64,000 bases of DNA, from assembly GCF_029335485.1 (NCBI RefSeq), contig NZ_JARJLM010000464.1:52499-116498 (forward strand), written 5' to 3'. Shown here in pieces: positions 1 through 10,747 of the stretch. The notes beneath the pieces are model-generated. The model made no database searches. It worked only from the letters and a program-made list of their open reading frames with translations, and was not told the DNA's origin. This DNA comes from Cupriavidus basilensis. GTDB lineage: Bacteria > Pseudomonadota > Gammaproteobacteria > Burkholderiales > Burkholderiaceae. The number at the start of each line of letters is the position of its first letter. Positions within the stretch are counted from its first letter, which is position 1. Both the position numbers and the translations under genes were made by a program.

Positions 1-3000
1 ATTTCCTTCGGCGACGGCCGGCAGATTAACCACCGCCTGACGCGGCCTATCGTAAGCGTACCCCGGAATGCTCTGACGTTTGAACGGGCGCGACTGCGGG
101 AACGGCAGCGCCGAAAACATCGAGCCTTCATCGTCCACCTCAACGTAGATATCGTAGTTACCATACACGCGCGCCAGTTCGGGGAGATTCACAATCAACT
201 GCTGCCCGCCCCGAACCGTCCCGGTCATCTGCCCCGTCATGACCAGGTTCCCGGTGATGGCAGGGGCCTTGGCATTGCTCTCCAACGAGGGCAGCGGTAC
301 TGGCTCATTGACGGCCGCCCCTCGCACGACGCTCGCCCGCCCATACCGCTCACCCGCCGCGATATTCAGGTTCGTATAGGTCACCCCGCCTGGCACCCGG
401 TCCGACTTCGTAAAATCCGGCTGGATGACGTCAATAACCTGATTGCGCTTGTCAAAGAGCGTCACCGTCACCTGGAAGAGGGACGGTCCGGTTGGATTGC
501 CGAGCTCGGCCTTGACCGTATCGAGCGTCATCGTGGACAAATCGTTCGCCTGCGACTCCATCTTGACCGTTGCATTGCCGCTCGCGTCGTACATGAACAT
601 GCGGTAGACGCCCTGGTCCGCATTGGTACGCCACACCCTCCCTACGTCGTCATACTCGTACGTCGTCTGCCAAGTCCCACTGGGGCCACCCGCGCCGGTC
701 TTTCGGCCGATCATTTCGCTAAACTGGTTGTAACGGATCTCCTGCCTGTCGCCGTACGTCCACGGCGTCGCTTCCGTCAATCGCCAGGCGTTGACCCTCG
801 CGACTTCCCTATTGTTCGTGTCGTATTTCAATTGTGTGGCTTCGATCCGCGCCGCGCCGTCCGCATCCAGCCTCGTATATTCCACATAGGTGGTGTTGCC
901 CGACGCGTCGTGGCCGTACTTGCGCTCGCGATTGAGCGCGTCGAACTCGCTCGCCACCAACCCGTTCGCGCCATACACGAAGCGTTGAATCTGATCGTCC
1001 CCTTCCGCAGCATCGTTCTCTCCGCGGCGAATGATCCGGATGGTATTGCCCAGGCCGTCGTACTCGTAGTCCGTCTTCGATCGCACAGCAAAGCCACGCA
1101 CATCGACCATCTGCGGCAACTGCTGCCTGATCTGGCGGCCGAGCATGTCGTACTGGAGATCTGTCTTTTTACCCAGTGCATCCGTTTTTTGAGTCAGATT
1201 CCCGGCCTTGTCATAACCAAATTCCACCTTAACCGTACCGGTGATTTCTGTGCCCGCCAGACCCGGCTGTGCAGTGGTGTAACGCACGTTCAACTTCGAT
1301 TCGGAGCTGACCTTTCCGTTCCGGTCATAGGTGTAGACGGTCACGCGATCATTGATAGGATCGGATTCCAGCTTGAGATCTTGCGGCTTCGTTTCTGGTC
1401 CGATTTGAATTGACGCATCTCGGCGTCTTGCGTACTTCGTTTCCTGCAAGACGTTTCCATTGGTGTCCCTCGCCCAGGCAATTGCGTAACCTTCTTGATC
1501 GACTCCCAGGACCTGACGTCCCAATTTGTCGTAGAAGGTATAGATCTCGCCACGATTCGGATCGACTTCCCTTATCTTCAGACCACCCAAATCGTATGTC
1601 CATTGACGGACAATGTCTCCCGTCCCCACGCCTAGGCTGCCGGTCAAGTTGTCTCGCCACACGCTAACGGTCCCCGATATGCGCGACTCAATCATTCTGC
1701 TGTTCGCGTCGAACTTGTATTTCACCTCCCTGAACTTCGCTATCGAAGATGGGATGGGGGCCACGCCCAAGATCGACTCCCCGTACACTTCCGCGTACGT
1801 GCGTGTCGTGATTGCATTGCCTGTCTTGTCGTAGGTGAACTGCGTCAGCGTTCCGGCTGGATTGAGTTCGGCCGCCTTGCGATTCGCCGCATCGTAGTAC
1901 ATGCGCGTGACGCCACCATTCGCCGCCGTGACCACCGTCAGGTTGCCCCGCTTGTCGTACTGGCGGGTTTCCGTCGGAATGACGTTGTCCTTCCAGCCCA
2001 CGTCCAGCGCAAATGTACGCATCGCCTCTTTTTGCGTCTGCGTCAATTGGTCCAGCAGGTTGTACGTGAACTGCGTAATGCGCTGCTCGCCTAGGCCAAG
2101 CGCCTCGATGGTCTTGATCCGGTTGCCGCGTGCATCATACTCGTACGCGTTCACCACATCGATCAAGACATTGGCCTGATTCTTCGACTTCACCGGAAGC
2201 GTTTCCCGGATCAGCAGCCCACGCTTGTCGTACTGATAGGCTGTCACCCCTTCCAGCTTGTTCTTGAAAGTCGCCTTGTTGCTGAAGGCGTCGTAGGTAA
2301 TCGCCTCGGTGCCGCCTTCTGCATCGGTCGTCAACGTCAGTCGACCCAACTTGTCGTACTGGAAAGCGGTTTTCGCGTCCAGGGCATCATTGCCTAGCAC
2401 GTAGACCCGCCCAGCGGGAGAATCCGGGGCCTTCGCGAGGACTTCCGGCAATACGTTGGTGGTCACGGTACCGTTGATCTTGCTGGCAAATCGCCTCACC
2501 ATTACCGGCTTGCCCGTGGCGTTGTACTCAGTCTGCGTCACGTACCCTTCCGGGTCCACTTGCACGATGTTGCGGTTGAGCGCGTCGAAGTAGAAGAGCC
2601 CAACATTGCGACGCGGATCCGTTACCTTGACCGCATTGCCAAAGGCGTCGTACTCGGTCAGCGTCTCGCCGCCCAGCGGGTCCTTGACACTGCTTACCCG
2701 CCCGATCTTGTCGTAGCTGGTGATCGTCGCAAAAGCCTTGAGCAACGTCTCCTTGTCGGCGGCAGTCAATGTGGCGACCGTGGTTTCTTTCTTCAGGATG
2801 TCGCTACGCACGGCCTTGGCCCAATCCGAATCACTCGTGACCAGTTCGGCGCCGCGCGGATCGATGGTTTCCTTGACTACGCCAGTGGCTTCGAAGCGAT
2901 ACCGGTACAGGGTAGTGGCGGCCGCCGCCGTGCCGTACGCGCGCGTCTCGCTCAGTAGGCGGCCGACCTTGTCGTAGGCTCGTGCAGTCGTGGTCTGGTC

Positions 3001-6000
3001 GGTGGTGCCATAAGCCCGGATGACCTGCGTAGCCTGACCCAGCGCATCGAGCATATGGCGGGTAACGATTGCCCCCGCATCGACCGTCTCGAAGACGCGG
3101 CCGGCGCGGTCGTAGCGAGTCTCGGTCACGGCGGCAGTTGCCGGCGGCATGGCCGCAGGCAGCGTAGTCTGCAGCGCTGCGGTGGTGGTGCTGTCGGTCA
3201 CCGTCGTCGTCGTGGCGTAACGGATGACCTTGCTCTGCCGACCCACGCCATCGTAGGTAATCTGCGTAACGTAGCTCATGCCGTCCACGCTGAACACCTT
3301 GCGGCTGGCCTTGTCGTAGAGATTGCGCTCGACCACATCATTGGCGGCGTCGACGTGCAACAGCCCCTGCAGCGCCGCTGCGGTCAGCTCCGTATCGGCG
3401 GCATTGGCCTTGATCGGTACATTCTGGATGTCTGTCCAGGACGTGGCGCCGCCTTCCATGTTGCCGTTGGCGTTGAGTACCTGGCCGTTCGCGGCATCCA
3501 CCAGTTCCAGATAGTCCACTTCCACCGTCCGGCTGCTGTCCGCACCTCCATTGCTGCCGTAGTTGTAGAGCAGCAGCGGAACAGCGCTCTGCGAGCCGGC
3601 GAAGAATTTCTTGGCGTCGTACACGCCGGCCGCTGGCGTGTATTCACCAGTAATTCTTGCCTCGAAGGTCTGCCAACCCATCGATGGCGTGAGTCGCACA
3701 TTGCTCGCGGCGGCATAGGAAAAGTTGCCACCCGCGCTATTGACAATTTCCTTGCCGCTAGCATCCCGAGTGCTGACACCAATGTAGATACTGCCTTCGC
3801 CGGTAACTTGCCTTACCCGCGCCCGGACGATGTAGGTCTTGCTTGTATCGATTGGGGCGGGTTGGGCCCCGACTAGCCGGTCGGTGTTGCCACTCAGCGC
3901 AATCGTCTTGCCCTGCCGGGTATCGTCCGCCGGCACACTGACAGCCTTGGCATAGCGAATCGTCTTGATGACGTTGCCGTTGCCATCGTAGGTGTAGTTA
4001 GTGACGTAGCCCTTCGCATCGACACTGTATGAAACCCGGTTGGCTGCGTCGTAGACCCTGCGCTCGGTTGCATCCTGCGTACCATCAGCGTGCAACAAAG
4101 ACTGAAGTTGGGCGACCGTCAGTACAGCGTCCGCAGCATTGGCCTTGATCGGTGCGTTCCGGTAGTCTGTCCATGACGCGGTACCGTCCGCCATGTTGCT
4201 GTTGGCGTTCAGCACCTGACCGGTTGCGGCATCCACTAGCTCCAGATAGTCCACTTCCACTGTCCGACTGCTGTCCTCACCCCCATTGTTGTAGTAGTTG
4301 TAAAGCAGCAGCGGGGCAGCGCTCTTCGAGCCAGCAAAGAACTTCTTGGCATCGTACACGCCGGCCGCTGGCGTATATTCGCCCGTGATTTGCGCCTCGA
4401 AGGTCTGCCAACCCATGGATGCGGTGAGTCTCACATTGCTGGCAGCGGTGTACGAGAAACTGGCACCCGTGCTATTGACAATCTCCTTGCCGTTGGCATC
4501 CCGGGTGCCGACGCCAATGTAAATGCTGCCTTCTCCAGTCACCTGCCGTAGCCGCGCCCTGATGATGTAGGTCTTGTTCGTATCGATCGGGCTTGGCTGG
4601 GCGCCGCCCAGACGATCGGAACTGCCGGTCAGCGTAATCGTCCTGCTGTCGATGCTGCCCACAGTGGGCGCACTGATCGGCCTGGCATATCGCACGACCT
4701 GCGTCACATTACCGGCCGCATCATAGCGCTGCTCGGTCACGTAGTTTCCGGGATCGACCGTGTAGCGCAGCCGCCCGTTGCCGTCGTACGCGTACCGTGT
4801 CAGTCGGTTGCCCGCATCCGCCGCCAGCGGTGCCGTACGTGCCTCGATCTCCGTGCGCGGCGTTGCATCCGTCAGCCCCGTGAGCGCGATCTGCCGTGCG
4901 TACGCCAAGGTCCCCGCTAGCCGCCCTTCGTCGTCGTAGTCGCGGCGGATGGTATTGCCCAACCCGTCCACCGTGTAGATGAGCCGGCTCTCCGCATTGT
5001 AGAAGTAGCGCGTCTGATTCCCGTTCGCATCGGTCATCGACGCCACGTTGCCCGCCTTGTCGTACGCGTATGCCGTCTTCAGGTTCAGCCCGGCAGGGTC
5101 CACCTGCATGAGCGTGCGACGGTTCGCCTTGTCGTAGACGTATTGCGTTATCTTCGCTTCGACCGTGCCGAACCCTTCGGTCACCTTCAGCGTGTTGCCT
5201 GCCGCGTCGTATTCGAACTTGGTCTTCAGTTCCAGCGTGCCGACACCCTTGTCCACCGTCACCAGCACCTTCTGGCCGTTCTCGTCGTACTGCGTTTCGG
5301 TCACCACCTGGTTAGCATCCATCACCCGAATCGTTCGTCCGCTGGTGTCGTATTCGTAGGTGGTCTTGAGCGCCAAACCGCCCGGATCCACGGTACGGGT
5401 CAATACCCGGCCGGCGGCATCGTACTGGTAGGTGGCCTTGTTGCCGTTAGCGTCGGTGGTCTCCGCTATCCGTCCGGCAGTGTCGTATCGGCTGCCGCTG
5501 GTCAGGTTCAGTGTGCCCGAGGCGGTTTTGGTGCCGAGCAACTGGCCGTTGGCGTCGTAGCTATATTCGGTCTTGTTGCCACGCGGGTCGACCACGTCGA
5601 TGGTCTGCCCCCAGGCGTTGCGCCGGGTGACCGTAACCAGGCCTTCGGGCGTAGTCATGGTCACCTGCCGCTCAAGGGCGGAGTAGGCATAGGTTGTCGT
5701 CTTGCCAGTACGATCGGTGCGGGTGAGGACGTTGCCGAACGCGTCATAGCTTATGCGGGCCACGTCGCCCAACGCGTCGGTGACGGTGACGATGCGGCCG
5801 GCCCTGTCGTAGCTCTGGCTTCGGATGGCGCCGCTGGCGTCAGTGGTCTGCGTGATGCGGCCAAAGGCGTCGTAGGCAGTGCTGCCGATGAAGTTGAGCC
5901 CCCCCTTGTCCTGGATGCTGCTTACAAGCAAGCCGCGGCGATCGTAGGTGTTGCTCAGGAGCGCGGTGACCCCATTAGCGATCGGCGTGAGCCGGGTATC

Positions 6001-9000
6001 GAGTTCTCCGAAGGCGGTGTAGGTGTTGGTGGCGACTGACTTGCGGCCGTCGGTGCTAGTCTTGACGCGGCCGGCCTGGTCATAGGTGACGGAGGTGACG
6101 ATGTCGGCGCTGGCGTTGCGTATCACCTTGCTGGTGAAGGCGGTGGTCTCCAGGCCGCCAACGAGTGCAGCGAGTACGGTCTGGTCTGTGACGCGAGCGG
6201 CGAAGACGGTGGTCGATTCGCGTTCGCCAAAGGCACTGTAGCCGTATTGCACCACTTCGCCGGCGGAGGTGGCGACATAGGTGAGCTGGCTGTCATTGTT
6301 GTAGTAGTAGAAGGTCTTACGACCGTCCGGCGCGGTACTGGAGATGCGCCGCCCAGCAGCGTCGTAGGCGTATTGTGTGGCCCAGGTCGCCCAAACGGCG
6401 TCGATCTGCGCCTGAGTGGGGCTGGCGCCGAGCGCGGCCAGTGCGACGCTGCCTTCCCCATTTAGTTCCTGCGTCATCCGCCCGCGGGCGTCGTAGCGAT
6501 ACTGGAGCTGCCGGCTGACGTCCTTGACCGAGATCCGGTTGCCGACCGTATCATAGGCGTAGTCGGTGGATTCAGTGCCGCTGGCCAGGTAGCGGGTCTC
6601 CTTGTTCAGGCGATTGTTGTAGTCGTAGCTGTAATCGGTGCGCCGCGGATTGGCGCCGGGCGTGGCGAACGCCATGGCCGTCCACTGCGTGCTAAGGGTC
6701 CAGGTGATGGCCCCGCTGGCGGAAAATTGTTTCTCCGCCGGGATCGGGCTAGGGGTGTAGGTGAGGCTCTGCCCGTCGAAGGCAGCATTGCCGACGCCGG
6801 CGTCGAAGTACTGGATCTCGGGGCCGTCCACAAAGGTGCGCGTACCGAACTTGCCGTTCCTGACCCACAGGTTGCGATCTTCGGTGCCGATTGTGGCATC
6901 GTTGGTGTAAACCAGACTGATCCGATGCGGTCCGACCGGTACGATATTGGCAACATTGACCGTGTAGGTAGCGAAGTCGGTGCTGTTGACGGTGACGCTG
7001 CCGGCCTTGACGCCGTCGACCCACACTTCCACCGCCGGCCAGACGCCACCGGCCACGGTGCCCTTGGCCTGGAAGGTGACTGGCACGGCTTGCGGGGAGG
7101 TGAGCGTGGCCGGATCAAGCCTGGAGCCTTCGAGCTTGCGGGCGACGTTGCCTCGGATGTCGTACAAGTAGGTGGTCAGATACCCTTCGCCATCGACTTC
7201 GGCGATCACGTTGCCGCGCATGTCGTACCATGCGTACTGGCGAATGTCGCTTGAGGCATTGTTCGGGCGCAACTCGATCAGCGTGCCGGTGACCCGCTTG
7301 GTTGTATCCGTGCGGGTGCTGTAGCGGATGGTCTGTGTGCGGTTGCCGGCAGCGTCGTAGCGGTATTCGGTAAGATAGCCTTCAGCGTCGAGCAGCCCGG
7401 TGAGCTTGCCGTCGCCGTCGTAGAAGCTGCGCTGCGTGCGGTCGGCCGCATCGGCCGTGACGGTGGCGTTGGTCAGCGTCGGGGTTATGGCCAGGGTGGC
7501 CGGATCCACCGGCTTCGCGCGTGCGGTGGTTCCCACCAGCCGCGACAGACCATCGTAACTGTAATCGGTAACGGCGCCGGCGCTGCTCACGCTCTTGATG
7601 AGCCGGTTGGCGCTGTCATAGAAGCGGTAATCGGCGCGGTCCTTCGTGGTATCCCGGGTCGGACGGATGCTGGCGTTCTCCAGCGTCAGCATGGCCGTGC
7701 CGGAGAGCAGTTTGGGCTTGCCCGCGGCATCGACCAGGCTGGCGAGTTGCGCAGCGGTGAGCGTGGCGGCGTAGGTGATGGTGCGGATCTGCCGCCCCAG
7801 GCCATCGTAGACGCGTTCGACCAGCGTGCCGTTGCCGTCCACCGTGGCAATCTGCCGTCCAGCTTCGTCGTATAGGGTGTGGACACGCACGCCGGTTTCA
7901 TCTTCGGTCATGCGGATGCGCCCTAGGCTGTCGTAGTAGGTCTTGCGCGTGGCCGCGCTGACGCCGGCCCCGCTCTCGGTCACTGCGAGCAGTTCGCCGG
8001 CCTGGCTGTAGATAGAGACGCGCACCAGACCGTTGGCGAGCGTCACGGTGGTTTTGCGGTTGGCGTCGTCGTACTGGTAGAGCGTGACGGCGCCCAGCAT
8101 GTCAGTGGCACTGGCCATGCGCCCCAGTCCATCGTAGGTGAAGACCTCGCCCTTGGTGCCGTCTGTGAAGTAGGCGTTGCGCTTGATGAGCCGCCCTTCC
8201 TGGTTGTACCAGTAGTTGATCCGGTCGACTTCGAACCCGCTGGCGCCGTAGCCGCTACCGGATGCATACAGTGCGCCGTACTTGGTGGTACTGGTGATAC
8301 CGCCGCGGAAGTCGTAGGTATTGTCAATAACCCCGCGTTGCTCCTTGGGCTGCGTGTCCGTCCAGGTCTGCAGCTGTGATTCGCTCAGGGTGGTGGTGGC
8401 TGCCAGTCCCGCCACCGCGTAAAATCCGGCGTTATAGCTGGTGGTATTGACCACTTGGCCGTAGACATCGTACTTTAGTTCGTTGACCCGCCCTTCGGCG
8501 CTGACTGTGAAACGCAGCCGTTCCTTGCTGTCGTAGATGTAGCGTGTGGTGAGGGCTTGCGAGGGCTGCTGCGCCCCGGCGCCGTCCGGGTCAGGCACAA
8601 CGTAGGTGGTTTCGGTCAGCACCCGATTGCCGGCGTCGTAGGTGCGCATGACGGTATTGCCTGCGTCATCGCGCTGCAGGATCAAATTGCCGTTGCCGTC
8701 GTACTGGTACGTGATGGTCTGTGCCGGCTCACTTCCAGCCTGGCTTTGTATGCTGATGAGGTTGTCCGCGTTGTCGTAGCCGTACGTGACGGTCTGGATC
8801 ACACCGCCGACGGCCGGGGTCTTGATCTGGATCAGCCGACCGCGCGCGTCGTAGCCGAGCACCGTCTTTTGGCCCAGCGCGTCGGTAATCGTGGTCTGCG
8901 TGGCACTGTCGTAGCTGAGCGAGGTGGTCCGCGCCACGCCGTCCATCGTCTGCTTGAGGGTGCTAATGCGATATGTGTTGCCGCTGGCGACGTAGGTGAA

Positions 9001-9852
9001 CTCGAGCTTGCTGCCGTCGCTCTGCGTGATGGAGGCGATCCGCTGGCTGCTGCCGTTGTAGGTGTAGCTGGTCCAGTATTCCTTGCCGTCGGTGACCACG
9101 CCGTCTTCTGGCGTGAGATCGATGCCCATCCGCGACAGCCGGCTCGAGGTGTCGTAGCTGTACCGTACCGTGGGACGCGCCACCAGGGTGCCCGCGCTGT
9201 CCTTGTACTCGCTGCGCACCTGAGTCAGCAGATTGCCGGTGTAGTCCAGGTAGACACTCTCGCCGCTTGCGCTCTGCACCCGCACCAGGTTGCCCGCGGC
9301 GTCGTAGCTATAGCCGACCGTATTGCTGCTGACGTCGGCTTGGCTGACGATCCGACCGCCGTTGTTGCCGTCGTACCGCTCTACCAAGCCAGTGTCGCCG
9401 TCTGTCCACGTCCATTGCTTGCTCGCTCCATCGTAGGCGAGCAAGTCGTAAGCACCCGCGCCGTCTGTGCTGACGTATTTACTGCGAGCAGCATCCCACG
9501 TGAACACTGCCTCGGAGCCGTCCCAGTCCACACGCCTGACCGTGCTGCCGGCCGCGCCAATCGTGCCAAAGAGGAGACTCACGTAGCGGTACTGGCCCGG
9601 TCGCCAACTGGGCCCCGTACCGTCGCTCAGCTGCCCCTGACTGTTGTACGTCCGCGTCAGCCCAATGTCCGGGCCGCGTCCCACCAGGAACTGGTCCAGG
9701 TGCTGGATATAGAGATTGCCGGTAGTCGCATTCACATAGACGCGTTCTCCGCCCCGTCCAAGGCCGGCATCCCCGATTTGCCCCCGCGAGCCCAGCACAT
9801 ACCCAGACCCCGTCTGCAAGCCCAATCCGTTGCCCGTTACGATCGCGACCAT
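1..9852 (-). CDS. Giant Rhs/YD-repeat protein (C-terminus off the left edge)
   Basis: Read on the minus strand, one frame stays open from the ATG at 9852 to the window edge, at least 3,284 codons. ATG is preceded by a good ribosome site (GGAGATCAC). The N-terminus (MVAIVTGNGLGLQTG) carries no obvious signal peptide and resembles the start of giant Burkholderiales Rhs proteins. Almost the whole length is YD/RHS repeats of the type YDxxGRL, YDAAGN, YDKLGR, expected to form a beta-spiral shell. Three non-repeat insertions are visible: a module near residues 915-1000 (VPVTFQAKGTV to NLWVRN) that resembles calcium-dependent xylan-binding modules, and two near-identical jelly-roll-like modules near residues 1755-1880 and 2000-2125. 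The Rhs core motif and any C-terminal toxin or immunity gene would lie beyond position 1 and cannot be judged. Family membership is seen directly; a role in contact-dependent antagonism or surface binding is inference. Confidence 0.93.
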   Translation of the reverse strand, partial: MVAIVTGNGLGLQTGSGYVLGSRGQIGDAGLGRGGERVYVNATTGNLYIQHLDQFLVGRGPDIGLTRTYNSQGQLSDGTGPSWRPGQYRYVSLLFGTIGAAGSTVRRVDWDGSEAVFTWDAARSKYVSTDGAGAYDLLAYDGASKQWTWTDGDTGLVERYDGNNGGRIVSQADVSSNTVGYSYDAAGNLVRVQSASGESVYLDYTGNLLTQVRSEYKDSAGTLVARPTVRYSYDTSSRLSRMGIDLTPEDGVVTDGKEYWTSYTYNGSSQRIASITQSDGSKLEFTYVASGNTYRISTLKQTMDGVARTTSLSYDSATQTTITDALGQKTVLGYDARGRLIQIKTPAVGGVIQTVTYGYDNADNLISIQSQAGSEPAQTITYQYDGNGNLILQRDDAGNTVMRTYDAGNRVLTETTYVVPDPDGAGAQQPSQALTTRYIYDSKERLRFTVSAEGRVNELKYDVYGQVVNTTSYNAGFYAVAGLAATTTLSESQLQTWTDTQPKEQRGVIDNTYDFRGGITSTTKYGALYASGSGYGASGFEVDRINYWYNQEGRLIKRNAYFTDGTKGEVFTYDGLGRMASATDMLGAVTLYQYDDANRKTTVTLANGLVRVSIYSQAGELLAVTESGAGVSAATRKTYYDSLGRIRMTEDETGVRVHTLYDEAGRQIATVDGNGTLVERVYDGLGRQIRTITYAATLTAAQLASLVDAAGKPKLLSGTAMLTLENASIRPTRDTTKDRADYRFYDSANRLIKSVSSAGAVTDYSYDGLSRLVGTTARAKPVDPATLAITPTLTNATVTADAADRTQRSFYDGDGKLTGLLDAEGYLTEYRYDAAGNRTQTIRYSTRTDTTKRVTGTLIELRPNNASSDIRQYAWYDMRGNVIAEVDGEGYLTTYLYDIRGNVARKLEGSRLDPATLTSPQAVPVTFQAKGTVAGGVWPAVEVWVDGVKAGSVTVNSTDFATYTVNVANIVPVGPHRISLVYTNDATIGTEDRNLWVRNGKFGTRTFVDGPEIQYFDAGVGNAAFDGQSLTYTPSPIPAEKQFSASGAITWTLSTQWTAMAFATPGANPRRTDYSYDYNNRLNKETRYLASGTESTDYAYDTVGNRISVKDVSRQLQYRYDARGRMTQELNGEGSVALAALGASPTQAQIDAVWATWATQYAYDAAGRRISSTAPDGRKTFYYYNNDSQLTYVATSAGEVVQYGYSAFGERESTTVFAARVTDQTVLAALVGGLETTAFTSKVIRNASADIVTSVTYDQAGRVKTSTDGRKSVATNTYTAFGELDTRLTPIANGVTALLSNTYDRRGLLVSSIQDKGGLNFIGSTAYDAFGRITQTTDASGAIRSQSYDRAGRIVTVTDALGDVARISYDAFGNVLTRTDRTGKTTTYAYSALERQVTMTTPEGLVTVTRRNAWGQTIDVVDPRGNKTEYSYDANGQLLGTKTASGTLNLTSGSRYDTAGRIAETTDANGNKATYQYDAAGRVLTRTVDPGGLALKTTYEYDTSGRTIRVMDANQVVTETQYDENGQKVLVTVDKGVGTLELKTKFEYDAAGNTLKVTEGFGTVEAKITQYVYDKANRRTLMQVDPAGLNLKTAYAYDKAGNVASMTDANGNQTRYFYNAESRLIYTVDGLGNTIRRDYDDEGRLAGTLAYARQIALTGLTDATPRTEIEARTAPLAADAGNRLTRYAYDGNGRLRYTVDPGNYVTEQRYDAAGNVTQVVRYARPISAPTVGSIDSRTITLTGSSDRLGGAQPSPIDTNKTYIIRARLRQVTGEGSIYIGVGTRDANGKEIVNSTGASFSYTAASNVRLTASMGWQTFEAQITGEYTPAAGVYDAKKFFAGSKSAAPLLLYNYYNNGGEDSSRTVEVDYLELVDAATGQVLNANSNMADGTASWTDYRNAPIKANAADAVLTVAQLQSLLHADGTQDATERRVYDAANRVSYSVDAKGYVTNYTYDGNGNVIKTIRYAKAVSVPADDTRQGKTIALSGNTDRLVGAQPAPIDTSKTYIVRARVRQVTGEGSIYIGVSTRDASGKEIVNSAGGNFSYAAASNVRLTPSMGWQTFEARITGEYTPAAGVYDAKKFFAGSQSAVPLLLYNYGSNGGADSSRTVEVDYLELVDAANGQVLNANGNMEGGATSWTDIQNVPIKANAADTELTAAALQGLLHVDAANDVVERNLYDKASRKVFSVDGMSYVTQITYDGVGRQSKVIRYATTTTVTDSTTTAALQTTLPAAMPPATAAVTETRYDRAGRVFETVDAGAIVTRHMLDALGQATQVIRAYGTTDQTTTARAYDKVGRLLSETRAYGTAAAATTLYRYRFEATGVVKETIDPRGAELVTSDSDWAKAVRSDILKKETTVATLTAADKETLLKAFATITSYDKIGRVSSVKDPLGGETLTEYDAFGNAVKVTDPRRNVGLFYFDALNRNIVQVDPEGYVTQTEYNATGKPVMVRRFASKINGTVTTNVLPEVLAKAPDSPAGRVYVLGNDALDAKTAFQYDKLGRLTLTTDAEGGTEAITYDAFSNKATFKNKLEGVTAYQYDKRGLLIRETLPVKSKNQANVLIDVVNAYEYDARGNRIKTIEALGLGEQRITQFTYNLLDQLTQTQKEAMRTFALDVGWKDNVIPTETRQYDKRGNLTVVTAANGGVTRMYYDAANRKAAELNPAGTLTQFTYDKTGNAITTRTYAEVYGESILGVAPIPSSIAKFREVKYKFDANSRMIESRISGTVSVWRDNLTGSLGVGTGDIVRQWTYDLGGLKIREVDPNRGEIYTFYDKLGRQVLGVDQEGYAIAWARDTNGNVLQETKYARRRDASIQIGPETKPQDLKLESDPINDRVTVYTYDRNGKVSSESKLNVRYTTAQPGLAGTEITGTVKVEFGYDKAGNLTQKTDALGKKTDLQYDMLGRQIRQQLPQMVDVRGFAVRSKTDYEYDGLGNTIRIIRRGENDAAEGDDQIQRFVYGANGLVASEFDALNRERKYGHDASGNTTYVEYTRLDADGAARIEATQLKYDTNNREVARVNAWRLTEATPWTYGDRQEIRYNQFSEMIGRKTGAGGPSGTWQTTYEYDDVGRVWRTNADQGVYRMFMYDASGNATVKMESQANDLSTMTLDTVKAELGNPTGPSLFQVTVTLFDKRNQVIDVIQPDFTKSDRVPGGVTYTNLNIAAGERYGRASVVRGAAVNEPVPLPSLESNAKAPAITGNLVMTGQMTGTVRGGQQLIVNLPELARVYGNYDIYVEVDDEGSMFSALPFPQSRPFKRQSIPGYAYDRPRQAVVNLPAVAEGN
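3220..4690 (-). repeat. Tandem duplication of about 735 bp inside the Rhs gene
   Basis: Two copies lie at about 3220-3955 and 3955-4690, in frame (about 245 codons each). Each codes for a stretch of YD repeats plus a jelly-roll-like module with a shared core ending in VEVDYLELVDA. The module cores around 3480-3860 and 4215-4595 are clearly more alike than neighbouring YD repeats, so the duplication is recent relative to the rest of the gene. Confidence 0.85.
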
Positions 9853-10245
9853 GTGATCTCCAAATAACTTGCAATAGTCCATACGGGGAAAGCCCCCCTT
9901 CAATGCAAGTTCTCAGGAGATTTGGGGAAAAGTTTAGGGCCGCGCCTCAAATTCTGACAATTGGCTGCGGAGGTCTGGGCGGCATGCCACACGCTGGGCA
10001 ACCTCTGGCGCCTGCCCCCGGCTGGCCTGCAGCGCCGGCGCGGTGCTGCCATCAACGAAACTTGCGTGAGCCCCCCTGCTGTTAGCGACGATGTAAAACC
10101 GCACATGAATGGCGGTGCAAGGTTGAGTGATTTTCTCAACAATAACTGGCCCACGCGGGCGCCGTTGTTTGTGATAAGCGGCAGCAGCACGCTCCGGCTC
10201 AACGGGCTGGAGGCGGAGGTTGCGGTGCTCCTCAATATGGAGGGC
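9853..10245. other. Gene-free stretch upstream of the Rhs gene
   Basis: Holds the Rhs leader and ribosome site. Several overlapping short frames exist on both strands but none has a recognisable product. The right part leads into the IS5 remnant without a clear terminal inverted repeat that I could identify by eye. Confidence 0.5.
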
Positions 10246-10745
10246 ATGAACGTGCAGATCTACCGCGTCAGGAACTGGGCAAAGTGCAACGCGGCCTTGA
10301 TCGCGAGAGGTGACGTGACGATGTGGATCGAAGAAGGCGTACTGCAAGCGTCGCCCGAGACAGGATCGCCAAAGCGTGGCCGGCCGCGCGCTTACTCGGA
10401 CGCGGCGATTCAGATGCTCCTCGGATTCAAGCAGGTGTTTCGCCTGCCGATGCGCGCCCTTCAGGGCTTTTCCCACAGCACTCTCCGGCTCGCCTTCGCC
10501 GACTTGCCAGTGCCGAATGACACAACACTGAGTCGCCGCGCGCAGGGATTGGAAGCGGTGTTGCCCGTGCAGCGCACCCGGTGAGTCACTGCATCTGGTC
10601 ATCGACAGCACGGGCCTGAAGGTATTCGGCGAGGGCGAGTGGAGGGTACGCAAGCACGGCTATCGACGCTGCGCACCTGACGCAAGATGCATCTGGCGAT
10701 GGACGCGAAGGCCGGCCAGATATGCGCGGCGATGGCGCCCAAGGA
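10246..10745 (+). pseudogene. IS5-family transposase, N-terminal remnant
   Basis: Translation from the ATG at 10246 gives the typical IS5-group start (YRVRNWAKCNAALIARGD), then KRGRPRAYSDAAIQMLLGFK and LPVQRTR. The frame then shifts near 10583, continuing as SLHLVIDSTGLKVFGEGEWR, which holds the first catalytic Asp region of the DDE domain (IDSTGLK), and shifts again near 10670 before RKMHLAMDAKAGQI. It breaks off near 10745. At least two frameshifts and the missing middle make it inactive. The C-terminal piece lies 175 bp downstream. Confidence 0.85.
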
Positions 10746-10747
10746 TA

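Noticed and set aside
832-9867. Many plus-strand frames of 60-436 codons opposite the Rhs gene
   Set aside because: They are antisense shadows of a continuous YD-repeat frame; none has a ribosome site or family likeness.
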